DNA of 64,000 nucleotides from Brachynemurus nebulosus (taxonomy: Eukaryota > Arthropoda > Insecta > Neuroptera > Myrmeleontidae): NCBI GenBank assembly GCA_035578155.1, contig JAPWDM010000005.1, positions 49,494,954-49,558,953 of the forward strand, written 5' to 3'. A program made the translations under genes and the position numbers. Position 1 is the first letter of the stretch, and each line of letters begins with the position of its first letter. Below are positions 23,721-35,345 of this stretch, piece after piece. The notes beneath the pieces were generated by a model. That model did no database searches and was not told the origin of the DNA. It was given only the letters and a program-made list of their open reading frames with translations.

Positions 23721-23850
23721 GCCAGTAGTCTAGTCTAGTAGAATGGGTGTGTTAGACTTATAATTGTCCTGCGTTCGAAACCGACTCTGTTCAACAAATC
23801 GTCGACTCCAAGGCTGTGCCATTCCCATGTAAGACTGTAAAATCATCGTG
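23721..23850 (+). repeat. tRNA-derived SINE-like head
   Basis: TAGTCTAGTAGAATGGGTG resembles an A-box/D-arm and TGCGTTCGAAACCGAC a B-box, about 40 bases apart as in tRNAs. Stems are imperfect, so this is a SINE or tRNA pseudogene and not a functional tRNA. Confidence 0.45.
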
Positions 23851-23911
23851 TTAACACTATACGGTCCGCACATTTTCACAGATGCTGAAAACGCGGACCG
23901 TAAAGTGTTAA
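23851..23911. repeat. TTAA-bounded micro-foldback
   Basis: TTAACACTATACGGTCCGC and GCGGACCGTAAAGTGTTAA face each other across about 23 bases. TTAA at both ends is the piggyBac target, so this may be a very short piggyBac-type MITE or just a hairpin. Confidence 0.45.
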
Positions 23912-24046
23912 AAAAATATTGTATCTATTAAATTATTACTATTTTTACTAAGAAAATGATTCTTTATATATTATTCTAGTCACTGTCCAGATACGCACAG
24001 ATGTCACACTACTAATTTAAGTCACGTTTATCAGAGCGACGAGTTA

Positions 24047-24437
24047 GGCTTAATACACAATCAATGAAATAAGGAATAAGAAGTATACCATCTTGTGACG
24101 TTGAATGGAACTTTAATGAAATAAGAAATAAGGAATAAGAAAAAAGGAATAAGAAGTATACCATCTAGTGATGTTGAATGGAACTTTAATGAAATAAGAA
24201 ATAAGGTTAAGAAATAAGAAATAAGGAGTATCATAAGAAATAAGGAGTATCATAAGAAATAAGGAGTTCATAAGTAATCATGAACGTTACTTTTTCATGA
24301 ATTTTGATGTAAAAAAATACCTAAATACATTTACCTATGAGCAGTTAAGTTAAAGTTTCATTTAACGTCACTAGATGGCATACTTATTCCTTATTTCTTA
24401 TTTCTTATTCCTTATTTTATTGATTGTGTATTAAGCC
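24047..24437. mobile_element. Palindromic TTA MITE, first of a tandem pair
   Basis: GGCTTAATACACAATCAATG at the left mirrors CATTGATTGTGTATTAAGCC-type text at the right, with TTA at 24044-24046 and 24438-24440. The interior is built from short direct repeats (AAATAAGGAATAAG, ATAAGAAATAAGGAGT) and from TAGTGACGTTGAATGGAAC and its inverse. Confidence 0.85.
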
Positions 24438-24440
24438 TTA

Positions 24441-24923
24441 GGCTTAATACACAATCAATAAAATAAGGAATAAGAAATAAGGAATAAGAAGTATACTATC
24501 TAGTGACGTTGAATGGAACTTCAATGAAATAAGAATTAAGGAACAAGAAATAAGAAATGAGGAGTATGCCATTTGGTGACACTGAATGGAATTTTAACGT
24601 AACTGCTCATAGATATAAATATGTAGGTATTTTTGTACGTCAAAATTCGTGATTTTTTTCACTTATTGTTAGTGACAAAAAAGTCATTACGAACGTTACT
24701 TTTTCATGAATTTTGATGTATAAAAATACCTAAATACATATACCTATGTGCAGTTAAGTTAAAGTTTCATACAACGTCACTAGATGGCATACTCCTTATT
24801 TCATATTTCTTAATTTCTTATTTCTTATTTCATTGAAGTTCCATTCAACCTCACTAGATGGCATACTTCTTATTCCTTATTTCTTATTTCTTATTCCTTA
24901 TTTCATTGATTGTGTATTAAACC
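24441..24923. mobile_element. Palindromic TTA MITE, second of a tandem pair
   Basis: Same family as the copy to its left and inserted directly beside it, so the two share one TTA (24438-24440). The right-hand TTA is at 24924-24926. The ends are GGCTTAATACACAATC and GATTGTGTATTAAACC. The interior is longer (483 versus 391 bp) and includes ACGTTACTTTTTCATGAATT on both arms. Confidence 0.85.
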
Positions 24924-24926
24924 TTA

Positions 24927-25968
24927 CAATAGATGCTGGGCCTATAAATAATAATAATAATATCTTACTACATTATAAGGTTTAAAATTATGATTTATGA
25001 TAGTTATGCTGACGAGGTTAGTTCATTTTTCTTTCCGGGCTAATTGTAAGTCCTGAAAATTCCAAAGAACAAGCCCGTCACTGACTATATAATTTAATTT
25101 AAAATAATAAAACAAATATCTTAATTAACAAAAAAAACTACGTTTATTTTTAAACAACTGATACAATTAGAAAATAAACATGGTATTTTTGCGAAGTAAA
25201 ATATTTGTTTTATTATTTACAAATATGGAATACCATAAAGTAACGCTCAAATCAATGAGTATAAATTTAAAATATACCTATAATATTTGATTTAAAAATT
25301 GTGTATTTTCATTGCATAACCATTGGTTCCAATTTCCTTCTACATTATTTGTAAACTAATATATAATTTAAAACAGCAAAAGTACAACAAAATTTGTTGG
25401 AAAACAAAAAAAACCGTATTCCCCACTTATGTAATATTACTCCTCCGACCTGCTCCAACAACTTGCATCCAACCGAAGCAATCCGACGTGCTCGTATGGT
25501 ACTATAGTTGTTAAAATTAGGTTAAATAAGCATTTCAGCTGATTTACTTCAATATATCATTGAGATTAATGATTTTGTAAGAGCATAGAATTGTGGAGGT
25601 AAGTAACATATAACATGCTATCGTCGGATAAAACTACGGTATGTCCTATTTTCTTTGGTTTAGCATTTGGAGAAGTATTATTTAAAGATAAATTTTGCAC
25701 GTTTAACTTGCACGCTAACAACTAGGAATTAAGAAAAGAAGAAGCTAAAAATTATTTCAAAAATTGTAACGGTTTCTTTTTTATTTGCAATAAAGTAGCG
25801 CTTGTTTTAAATCATATGTGCATAGTACCTATATAAAAAGTATCATATTGAGGTACGCTGAAGATCGAGTATAAGTTACAGTTGAAATAAATTTGAAAAT
25901 ATACCTTGTTAGTAACTGTATATGATTACACTAATTTATTGTCGGGTATAATTATTCAAATTCTCATA
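24927..25968. other. No gene recognised; AT-rich spacer
   Basis: No exon supported. GGGTATATTTTCAA-like strings occur near 25900 and 25944 and, inverted or direct, near 26832 and 26958. The element at 25972 may therefore have landed inside an older repeat. Confidence 0.4.
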
Positions 25969-25971
25969 GTA

Positions 25972-26816
25972 GGGTAAGTGCGGGAGAGATGCCGCAGTAG
26001 CCACAGTTCGTCCGTTGATTGATAGATAGCGCTATTAATGGATTATCTGTTTAAAATAAGTTACTTATTTAAGCTGTGTATGGCAACATTTATGATTAGT
26101 CAGTTATGATATTTCATTGTTTTAATGAAAATGAGTTTTGTTATTAATTTTGGTATATTTTAAAAGTACTGTATAAAATTTTACGTTAGAATTCCGCACT
26201 ATGCTTGCTACATGCAACATGCGGCATCTACCCCAACAAAAAGGTGAGATGCCACATTTAAAATTGGTATAGATGCCGCAGCATATTACATGTTAAAAAC
26301 GTAGACTTATATACCTTAATTATGCGATTTTTTTCTGGACTGTACATTATGCCACGTAAATATAAAAGATCCATTAATGGATCTGGAAGAGCCCTCATAT
26401 TAGTGAAAATAACGAAAATAATGATGATTGCCCGTGTATTGAATGTTTTGAAAAGTACTCAGAAACAAAAAAAAGTTGACTGGTTAAGATGTATAAAGTG
26501 CCAAAAATGGTTACATATGGCATGCATCATGTACGGAGATGTGTGTAAAATGCAAAATTTTTCAATATGAACTATGCGGGGTCTGTTCTTTTTTGATGCG
26601 GATCTCTCCCATAGATGTGGGAGAGACGCCGCTTTGCAGGCTCTACAAAAATGTTAATTATGAATCCTTTATGATTTGAAATTTACAATTATTTATAAAT
26701 AATTTTAAAGAACAATGTTTACATTTATTGTGTGCTAAATTTCAAATCAATTAAATGCATACTTTAAGAATTATCAAGTATTTTCAAAATGTGCGGCATC
26801 TCTCCCGCTTTCACCC
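25972..26816 (+). mobile_element. TA|GGGT family A element (copy 1) with PHD relic
   Basis: The left end GGGTAAGTGCGGGAGAGATG mirrors CATCTCTCCCGCTTTCACCC at the right. TA precedes it (25970-25971); the right flank is TG, presumably a mutated TA. The word GCGGCATCTCTCCC or its inverse occurs at least six times: near 25981, 26221, 26245, 26271, 26600-26635 and 26791. The interior keeps the start codon region and a zinc-finger end of a pogo-like protein. It is about 84% covered by a second copy at 47315-48264. Confidence 0.85.
26349..26570 (+). pseudogene. Pogo-like protein relic: N-terminus joined to a PHD-like finger
   Basis: The frame opens MPRKYKRSINGSGRA, which is how many pogo-like transposases start, and soon reaches DWLRCIKCQKWLHMAC, a PHD/treble-clef style zinc finger (C-x2-C...W-x-H-x2-C). 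Just before it, the neighbouring frame reads DDCPCIECFEK, supplying the earlier Cys pairs, so a one-base frameshift lies in the A run at about 26466-26475. The DNA-binding and DDE domains expected between these parts are absent. Family knowledge: some pogo-like transposases carry a C-terminal finger of this kind. Inference: an internally deleted, non-functional derivative. The copy at 47759 preserves the frame across this point but has a stop instead of the Leu after DW. Confidence 0.7.
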
Positions 26817-26819
26817 TGT

Positions 26820-27540
26820 TATTCTTGTACTTGAAAATATACCCGATTTTGGCGCTGAAATGAGTTATATTTTAAAGAGTCATTTTGTTAGTTTTTGTTT
26901 TGTAAATTATATCCGATCCGATTCTAGATGGGTCAGTGACGTCATAAGCTCTGACTTTGGGTATATTTTCAAAATACGCAATAAAAACAGTACATACCGT
27001 ACATATTACACAATACTATATTATACCAGTATTTTAGTATACGTAGTTTTACATTCAACAACGTTATAGTCATCTGTCAACAAGCTTGTTGCTATACTCT
27101 ACATAGCTCTAGCTAGCTAGTTCGCTCTACACACCGACGGCTGTTACACGGCCACGGTGGGTTTAAAAGTGGAGTGAAATGATATCTTCTACAACTGCTG
27201 TTGCTGCTAAACCGAACTCGGCTTGTGCTTCGGCTTGGTTGATTTGGCTGGTTGGCTGTGTTGCCTGTTGTTGCTATGTGCTTCATCATAAAACATCACA
27301 AGAATACTTGTTATATGTGCGGGCAAATTTGTAATGTACCTATACACTGCTGCATGCCATTTTATTTATACTGTAATTCTGTTCTGTTTAAATTCTGACT
27401 CTTATGTACGTACTCTCATCTCATCTAAACTGTATCGTTCTATAAAATTTGTTACGCGAATTACTCGGGCTCAAGTAAAGCTATTCGAATTGACAGATGT
27501 GGTTGAATAATATAGAATTGTAGACACGTTTTAGCTTCGA
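26820..27540. other. No clear gene; GC-richer patch at 27100-27320
   Basis: A CTAGCTAGCTAG-type patch and a T/G-rich stretch with GCTTCGGCTTGG, CTGGTTGGCTG and TGTTGCCTGTTG words. It could be an untranslated exon or promoter region, but no splice sites or frame prove it. Confidence 0.35.
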
Positions 27541-28214
27541 TTAGTAGACCGGGGCAAGTTTGGTACAGGGGTAAGTTTACACAATCCTTATAGCTCACAA
27601 ACCGTTGATCGGAGCGCAGTACTTGTCAGGCCAAACAAGTTACTGAGACCGCCATTTGCAAGTACGTCAGTATGCAACCAGTACTATTAGTAACAAACAA
27701 CGTAGAGCAGAATTTGTGATTTTTTTTGAAATTAGTAAATTTTTACACTATTATGTTAGTGTGAATAGTAGTGTTAGATCTTTACAATTCATAATGGATT
27801 ATCTTGTTAGGCTGTTCTTTTACGGTTATTTTAAGACAGTTTGTTAAATGGTAATCTCATTAAAAAAATTTATAGGTTATATTTTGTTGAAAATATGCCG
27901 AAGGGGCAAGTTTACATAAGGCACATGGGGTATCTTTACACATTCTTTAAATCGTGTTTTATTTGTTGATTTATCAACGATTTCTTCCGAATGTGCTCCG
28001 TCCCATCGGACCCATCGCTGAAACATCTAGTATTAGGTTTTTTTTCAACGCCAGAAGATGTGACCATTTAAGAAAGCAGAGTCAAGAAAAAAAACTGGTA
28101 AAAGCAGGAAGAAACCATAAAAAAAGATATTTTCAAGAATAAGAAAAAAACGGAACTAAAAAATTGTTTTGCTCTGAAAAGATAAAAACACAAAAAAAGT
28201 AAAAATTACAAAAC

Positions 28215-28440
28215 CAAAAGATGGCGGTTCATGTGAATCGGATAATGAAAATGACAATGAGAACTGTGCTTGTATATACTGCTTGAAACGATTTAGAAAT
28301 TCTAAACCTGGTGCATACCTGGATACAATGCATATAGTGTTAAAAGATGGACACATGATAACTGTAGGATTATTGAAACTGATTCAATATTTCTTGTATG
28401 CGTGAACTGTGAAAACAACTTTGAATGTGCCATTCTAGTC
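28215..28440 (+). pseudogene. PHD-finger end of a pogo-like transposase, frameshifted
   Basis: One frame gives a Glu/Asp/Asn-rich stretch then NCACIYCLKRF (Cys codons at 28265, 28271, 28280). After a one-base shift near 28330 the next frame gives RWTHDNC (Trp 28348, His 28354, Cys 28363) and FLVCVNC (Cys 28399 and 28408). Together these match C-x-C-x2-C ... W-x-H-x2-C ... C-x2-C, the PHD layout at the C-terminus of some pogo-like transposases. No DDE domain was found in the element. The same domain in an unrelated sequence context at 26349 suggests that both families come from PHD-bearing pogo-like ancestors. It cannot be translated as one protein. Confidence 0.65.
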
Positions 28441-28529
28441 GATGTGTCGACCCTGCCCATCGTTTCATACTAATTTATTTGTATATTAATTGTCAATTTT
28501 ATGCTTTTTAGTATTTGAAGTTTTATATT

Positions 28530-28555
28530 TTATTATTATTATTATTATTATTTTG
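28530..28555 (+). repeat. (ATT)n microsatellite
   Basis: About eight ATT units in a row, inside the family B element. Confidence 0.8.
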
Positions 28556-28879
28556 TTAATAAAACTGATTCACATATTTATTTGTGTTTTTTACAGTTAT
28601 TACCCTTAATTTTTTCATTTTAGAAATGTGTAAACTTACCCCAGGTTCTGTGTAAACATACCCCCTAAAGGGGGCATGTTTACACAGGTTACATCACTCA
28701 AAAATAAGCTGAGTATCTAAAAAAAGTATAATAGTAGGAAGCTCTTCGTAGGCCTCAAAATGAAGCTTAACAATCAAGTTATAATTGAATATAAAAGATA
28801 TATAAGTAGCCGTAATACAAAAATTAGAATAAGCAAAAACTAAAAACTGTGTCTACATGCCCCGGTCTACCCTACAAAA

Positions 28880-28915
28880 ATCTGAAGAAGATCTTAAAAG
28901 TTACCGAAATTGGTT
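28880..28915 (+). ncRNA. Decayed hammerhead-like string
   Basis: CTGAAGA (28882-28888), an extra A, GATCTTAAAAGTTACC and GAAA (28906-28909), then TTGG. The core words are kept but the stem II arms no longer pair well. It sits directly after the right end of the family B element. Confidence 0.3.
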
Positions 28916-30120
28916 TTGGAAACAGGATTAAACAAAAACTTTGAATAAATTTTGATGTTATATGTATTATTGGTAGACGTTTAACATTTTTGGACTAGAT
29001 TTTCTACGCTGCACGGAAAAATGGTATCAGTTTTATAGATAATAATTTTAAGCGTCACTATTCCTGCGTAAAGCTAAAAGTCGATTGGCTGAGCGGTTGA
29101 AGCATGAAAAAAGTCAAACAAACAAATTCAATTTCACATCTATATTAGTTAAGAGTTAAGACTATTGAGGATATCAATAGATTTAAACAATTTTAGCTAA
29201 TTTCCATAAACATTTATTTTCAACGATATTTTAATTTAGAACTGAAAAAATACATAGAAACCGAGAAAATATAATTTTCTATATTCCAGTAAAAACTTTT
29301 TTACTAGCATTAAATTTTTTATTACATAAAAGTGTAATATTAGAAAAACAATAAAAAAAAAATAACAAAATTGCAAAAGTTTGTTTTTTGTTGGCATTCA
29401 TTGATGTGAAATATTAGAGCAAACCATCATCCCTCAAAATCCCAGTAACCGTCACGCCCTGTCTTCGGTACGGCGCCCCCTCCTCTCCCCTGCACAACCG
29501 CATTTCGTTCAAAAGTTTTCTCACAGAGAAAAAAATAAAAACACCCACCATGACGAGAAAAAATAATTACAATGTTTAAACGCACTTATCAACGGACGGA
29601 ACACATCGTACCTAATGTTCTCTACCCCCCTCCTATTCCCAACCCGCTCAAACGCTCCATTCGTGTAGATCTAATGTTACGTCAGGTACGTGAGAAGTTC
29701 GAGGATTGCCTCGTTTGGTTCAGTGGCGAAGTTATTGTATGAAAATTAAAATATATAATATTTAAACAAACTTTTATAGGTACTGTAGCTCTGGATTTAT
29801 ACGCCTCAGGCTGTTTTATTTAATATACGAACATATATGATGGTCCACACACATATTCAATTCCCTTCAACCCACCGAAACGGTGTGTTGTTCATATGCA
29901 AGCCATTTCTCGTACCGGTCTCCTATTGGCCATTTTATTAAAGCGTAGTTTTTCTTTTTCATAACAGTTTACTTTTAATTATTATTCGTTTTACGCGATG
30001 AGGTAAAAAAATATAACAAGGTTTTTTCTTTCAAATTGTTTAGTTTTATTAATTAATTTGCGATCTAAATACCAGGTTTTAAATTTAATTCCCGCTGTTT
30101 TATATGAATTGGCGTAACTA
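28916..30120. other. No gene recognised; GC-richer patch at 29440-29530
   Basis: The patch CGTCACGCCCTGTCTTCGG and following bases is GC-rich for this window, but no open frame or splice site supports an exon. Confidence 0.4.
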
Positions 30121-30132
30121 GCATTATTTTTA

Positions 30133-30949
30133 GGTTCCGCGACAAAATAACCGCAGACAAAATAACTGCGACAAAATAACCGTAGACAAAATAACCGTAG
30201 ACAAAATAACCGCACGACAAAATAACCTTAGACAAAATAACCGAACGACAAAATTACCAAACGACAAAGTAACCTTAAAGTTTATTTATTTATTATTTTG
30301 TTAAAATATTAAATCTAAATTACAAAGATAAAACTGTAAATACTTATGTTTTTGTTATGCGTTATATTTAATCACCAAGTATAGTGTCAAAACTAACCTA
30401 AACTTCGGGAAAAGGGTAACCTTAACTAACCTCACTACCAAGTTTTTATATAAAAAATCCAAGTATATTTTCAAAACTAACCAAACCTTCGGGCAAAAGG
30501 GTAACCTTAACTAACCTCATCACCTATAACCTTAACCTAATTAGTTTTTATATCAAAGTCGAAGTATACTGTCAAAACTAATTAAACTAACCTAACCTTA
30601 ACTAACCTCACCACCTAGTTAAAAATAATGTTTCTCAACCTTAGTTTTTTTAAATACTATAGTTTTCATCCATTAACGTTCGTTTTTAAATGCAATAGTT
30701 TAAATACCAACATCTAAGCTAAGGTCTATTGCAATTTAGCTATCTTTTATATATTGGGAGCAAAAAAAATCTTAATCATATCACAGCCGCATGTACATTA
30801 ACTCAAAAGAATAATTAACGATGTTTATTTTGTTGTTCGGTTATTTTGTCGTACAGTTATTTTGTCCACAGTTATTTTGTCGTGCGGTTATTTTGTCTAC
30901 GGTTATTTTGTCACGGTTATTTTGTCCACAGTTATTTAGTCGCGGCACC
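30133..30949. mobile_element. Foldback element with tandem-repeat inverted ends and 9-bp duplication
   Basis: Both ends consist of about ten tandem units of GACAAAATAACCG (left) or its complement CGGTTATTTTGTC (right), 11-15 bp each, starting GGTTCCGCGAC and finishing GTCGCGGCACC. TTATTTTTA is present exactly at 30124-30132 and 30950-30958. A 9-bp duplication is the size made by Mutator-like transposases, and inverted ends of short tandem units are typical of foldback elements. The middle carries an about 85-bp minisatellite (30390-30620). No coding; the open frame on the minus strand is a translation of the repeat. Confidence 0.85.
30390..30620 (+). repeat. Minisatellite of about 85 bp, three copies, inside the foldback element
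   Basis: The block AAAACTAACC ... GGGTAACC ... TTAACTAACCTCA ... GTTTTTATAT ... AGTATA recurs three times with drift (for example AAGTATAGTGTCAAAACTAA, AAGTATATTTTCAAAACTAA, AAGTATACTGTCAAAACTAA). Confidence 0.75.
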
Positions 30950-30959
30950 TTATTTTTAT

Positions 30960-33900
30960 AGAAGTTAGTGTGGAGTTAATTTGTTGCGTAAAAGATGGGA
31001 AAAGGTTGTAGTTCCATAAGGACAAACAAATAAAACAGAATGTAGATAAAAAATTTTAATATTTATTGAAAAACAGCAAAAATTAAGTTTAAGGCCACTG
31101 ATTATTTATTGTATGAATGAGTTTAGTGGTTAAATATAAAATCTTAGCACAAATAAGGAAGGTTTAAAGTTTTCGGTTGGGCCACTGTACTCACAGTATT
31201 GATTCTAATAGCACATTCGATTTGTTTGATCCAAACTAACACTAACCATAACCCTTTTTAAAAATTCTTTACTGGTGAAGTAGTGGTATATAAACCTTAA
31301 GCATTTTGAGTCAAATGGTAAAATAACAGTAATATTTACCCGCGGTTTTACCCTGCGTGATGTTGGAAATTATGACATTAAGTTAATACCTATATAGAGC
31401 AAATACCTACATCGTCATTTTTTCTTGGGAATATTCCCACTGAAATAGAATGTTTTTTCCGGTGCACAAAGTAGCTTTTATCCTTTTTTGTTCCCCAAAC
31501 TATCTCTGTACCAAGTTCAAAATCGAGTTTGATAAAAAAAAACAAGCTCAATTTCCCATTTACAATATTGGTTAGGCTAAAGTTGATACTTTCTCAAAAA
31601 TACTTTCAGTTAGTCGTGACTTTATGGTTTGTTGCTTCTTAACTGTTAAATGAAAATAAGCTTGTACTTACGGATAGTTTCCACACAAAATTTAAAATTT
31701 TTAGTTCCAACCTAATACTGGTAACAGTCAAAACAAATGCTGCGGCATAAAAAATTAATATTATTAATAATGGTTGCGGTAAAATTATGTAATGTGTGTT
31801 AATGGGATGTAACAGATAAGTGATAAGGGTTTAGGTACAGAGTCGCGCGGTGTGTGGTGGAAGCGTATGGTTTAGGTAATGTTAATGAAGCAGTAGTGGA
31901 AAGTAAATAAAAGTCAGAAATTTAATCTTGACAAAGTATTTACATTTATTGGAATAAAGTTTGTACCGTGGAGACGTCCACAGCACCTGGCCTACGCAAA
32001 CGGCTTACAATAAAGCTACCTTATAACTATTTGTTAATGGATTATCATACAATTAAATTGACTAGGAGAATTAACATTAACATAACCTAAGGTGTTAGAT
32101 TACACTGACCTAAACTAAGGTACACTAAATTAAACATAGAGGTTGTGAACCTGAACGAAATTTAAAATGGCTTGTCGACTTAACAAATTAAACGGCACGT
32201 TACAAATACACAGCCTTGACGAAGAATAAAATTAAACCTTAAAAGTTAAATGAGTGGAGCCGAATTTGTGAAATAGTAAATGAAAAAATATTATAAAGTT
32301 ATTAAGCAAAAATTACAATATTATTTAATGAAAGTTTACAACTTTAAATTTTAATTTCTAAACATCTTCTTTGAGATGTTAGCTCCACGTGACTAGAAGC
32401 ACGAATTCGAGATGGAACGCACTGTATTAAATATTGGTATTAATTTAATAAACTAAATGATAAAGTTTATCAATAAACTATTAATTAATTTAAAGATAGG
32501 GCCCGTAAACCAGAATAAATGAAATATGAAATTATAACCTAAATTACCAATTAGATTAGACGTCGTTGGGCATTCGAGCCAAAGATTATATAAAACATGA
32601 AAAATGCAATAAAATACTTAAACTAATTGACAGAAAAATTAATACATTTCACGTGTCAAATGAATACAACGCGAAACAATTTGGTCAATAGTTAAGTATA
32701 ATTTAAAAAAAAATTGCTAAGGTTTTACATTACAAGATAGAAATAAATTTTTAAATAACACGAGACGTCTAATTAATTAGAAAAATACATATTCTAAATC
32801 TAAACAATTAATTTTGAATAATTACATGTTACATAAGTGATATTTAAGCCCGAAATAATAAATTTAAAATTCAATCAAAACTTACGTGTTTCCATCGCGA
32901 GTTCCGTACCAAAAGTGGATTCATGTTTCATAATTGAAACATGATCAAAGCTATCTTATGAATATTCTAGAATATTGTGACTAATAGCGCCTCAGGTTTT
33001 TAATAATGAAATTAAAGGTTTAAAGTATAGAATTTATTTGAAAACATATCGAGTCACTGCATTACCTTATCACTACAGTACATTTTACCTTTTGATAATA
33101 GATGTCAGTGAACTTTACTTATTGATTATCGATCGGATAAAATAGATTTTAAGCAAGTAAATTTTTAATCGCCATACAGATGGCATGGCAATGCACTAAA
33201 ACAGTTCCACAGTTATAATAAGGAAAATACACTTTTCGGGTAAATACCAACTTTAGAATTTTTATATTGTTCAAAAGAAATCCATTCCTGTTCACGAACC
33301 ACTCGTTATGAGCTAGATCCAAACTTTCCTCCAAAAAGGTTGTCTCATACACAGAGACAACAGAGTTGATAGATACACAAAATAAAAAGTTACCGTTATA
33401 AAAACACTGCATGCACCTTTCACAAACTTTCCTAACATAAGTGTAATAAAACGAAAAAATATCGTACAACCTCGCATTAGAGAAATCCTAAGTAAATGTT
33501 TAAAAATATTTTTACTGTTTTCCAGCAATGTTTTCGTCCACTTGTATGAATACTCTTCTCTTCATTAAAGCACTACATCATTTTTTATTTTATTATGAAA
33601 TGTGCTGACGAAAATTTGTCAGCAAGTGAAGACTGGTAAAATATTAAAAAATATCAAGTTTGACTTTATTTGTTCTGGTAAATATACAAATATTTTTATC
33701 TGAGGTGAGATGTACGGTAAAATTTATATTAATTAATATGTAAAATCTTTTGACGGCAAATTCTGATTTGTAAATTATTTCTGACTACGAAATTACTGAG
33801 CGGAACGTCAATAAGGCTTTTTGTCCGAAAACTATTGGTATATCTTGTAACTGAGTAAGAAGTTTACAAATAATATTCTAATCTGAAAATGAACGTTTAA

Positions 33901-35340
33901 ATAAAAATTCAATTTTGCGTTAGAAAATCCGTACGGTTAAATTCACACAAGAGACCTTATGGGATAAGCACTACTTTAAAAATACTTTTTGTCTTTTACT
34001 TTTAAGCAAAAAATTCGAATCGGATACATACCAATTTTAATAAAAATTCTCAAAGAAGTTTAATCACACGAAACAAACGACACAAAGACGATGAAATAAA
34101 GAAACAATTTCGGCTTACGTTCCCTAATAACTAAATAATTTCATCTCCGCCGTCAGTAAGTGTATTAAATACAAACTTTTTTAAATGAAAATCAACAGAG
34201 CCGCTCTTACAGGATAGATGGTAGGTGGACCATCACACAGTTGACCCTTTTTACATGGCCGATCGAGCATGAATATTGGAAAAAATTTTCGCATTGTCAT
34301 CAATATGCTACAACCCCGGTTATTTTTCTTTTTCTCTAATAAAAATTTTCATTGATAAATAAAGAAAATTGTTATAATGAAGCGTTTGCTCAATGAGTTC
34401 GTGGTTCTTTTGTGATTGAAAAACTTCAAAAAACAAAAAAATGTTCCGGTATTCTATTTTTTCATTTTAAAAAAAGAAGATCACTGTGAAAAGAGAAATG
34501 AAATAATTTTATTACACTCTTGTGATAAATGATGGAATGAAATTATCTAATAGAATCTGTTCATTAACTCTTAATTACTTAATCATTAATTAATCAGTGT
34601 TGAGCCGGTGCTGCTCGAAGTCTTTTTATCTTTTTGATTTACACTCTCTGAATTTAGTCAGTAAATTATTTTTAGAATATTAAATTATCACATAAATAAA
34701 AATGTACCTGGTGTTTAAAGAAATCATTTCTTATAAAACTTTATGACTCAAGATTTCAATACATGAAATTAAGATAAAATGAATTACTTATATTTTTTTT
34801 AAAAAATTTAGAGCACGAAGACATGTTTCATGTATACAGTAAACTATAATATATTATTATGCAAATATTTCCATTTGCTATATTTGCTAAGGGTAAAAAA
34901 ATCTCTGCTAAGTATCTATCCACAGCAAAAATATCCTTATCCGACAAGTGGTCTAAAAACTAGGATATTTACAAAATTTATTATGATACTTTTCCTCAAT
35001 TATTGCTTTTTGGCTGTGCACAACAGCCTTGTTTAGGTTGTTAGCAGAGTTATATACTGTAACTTACATCAATACGGATGTATGAATGTAAAAATTAAAT
35101 GTATAAATTACCAAATTTGAATGAAATTTGATAGTCTCTTGGAAGTTAGTAGCAACTTTTAAGTTAAAAAATATATCTAGCTAACAAAAGTACTTTAATT
35201 GTTAGTTAAAATACGTAATCTAAAACCAGAAGACTTAATTTTTAGTTCAATTCACTAACTTCGTTCTGCCAATAACTATTGTAATTTTTACGTCTTCATC
35301 GACTTAATTTAATACAAAATATTACTTCTCGGGAAAGAAT
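30960..35340. other. No gene recognised; AT-rich spacer
   Basis: A long stretch without paired repeat ends. An open frame of 106 codons on the minus strand (33149-33469) has no recognised motif, and I do not call it a gene. Mildly GC-richer text near 31830-31870 and 31970-32000 shows no exon structure. Confidence 0.4.
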
Positions 35341-35345
35341 AATAA

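Larger units (their letters stand above)
27544..28872 (+). mobile_element. TA|GGGT-type family B element with PHD relic
   Basis: GTAGACCGGGGCA at the left mirrors TGCCCCGGTCTACCC at the right, with TA at 27542-27543 and 28873-28874. The left copy has lost the leading GG. The word GGGGCAAGTTTACACA or its inverse recurs near 27552, 27572, 27901, 27925, 28629, 28655-28690 and 28850. The interior holds a broken PHD-like finger (28265-28410). About 1.33 kb, non-autonomous. Confidence 0.75.

Noticed and set aside
27100..27320. Host promoter or exon in the GC-richer patch
   Set aside because: No open frame with splice sites, and composition alone is not enough.
29991..30215. Open frame with repeated LFC residues on the minus strand, and the regular GACAAAATAACC units as a possible CRISPR array
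   Set aside because: The units are nearly contiguous with no unique spacers, and they reappear inverted at the other end of the element with a 9-bp duplication outside. It is a transposon end in animal DNA.
33149..33528. 106- and 71-codon minus-strand frames
   Set aside because: No motif, splice signal or codon pattern separates them from chance in AT-rich DNA.
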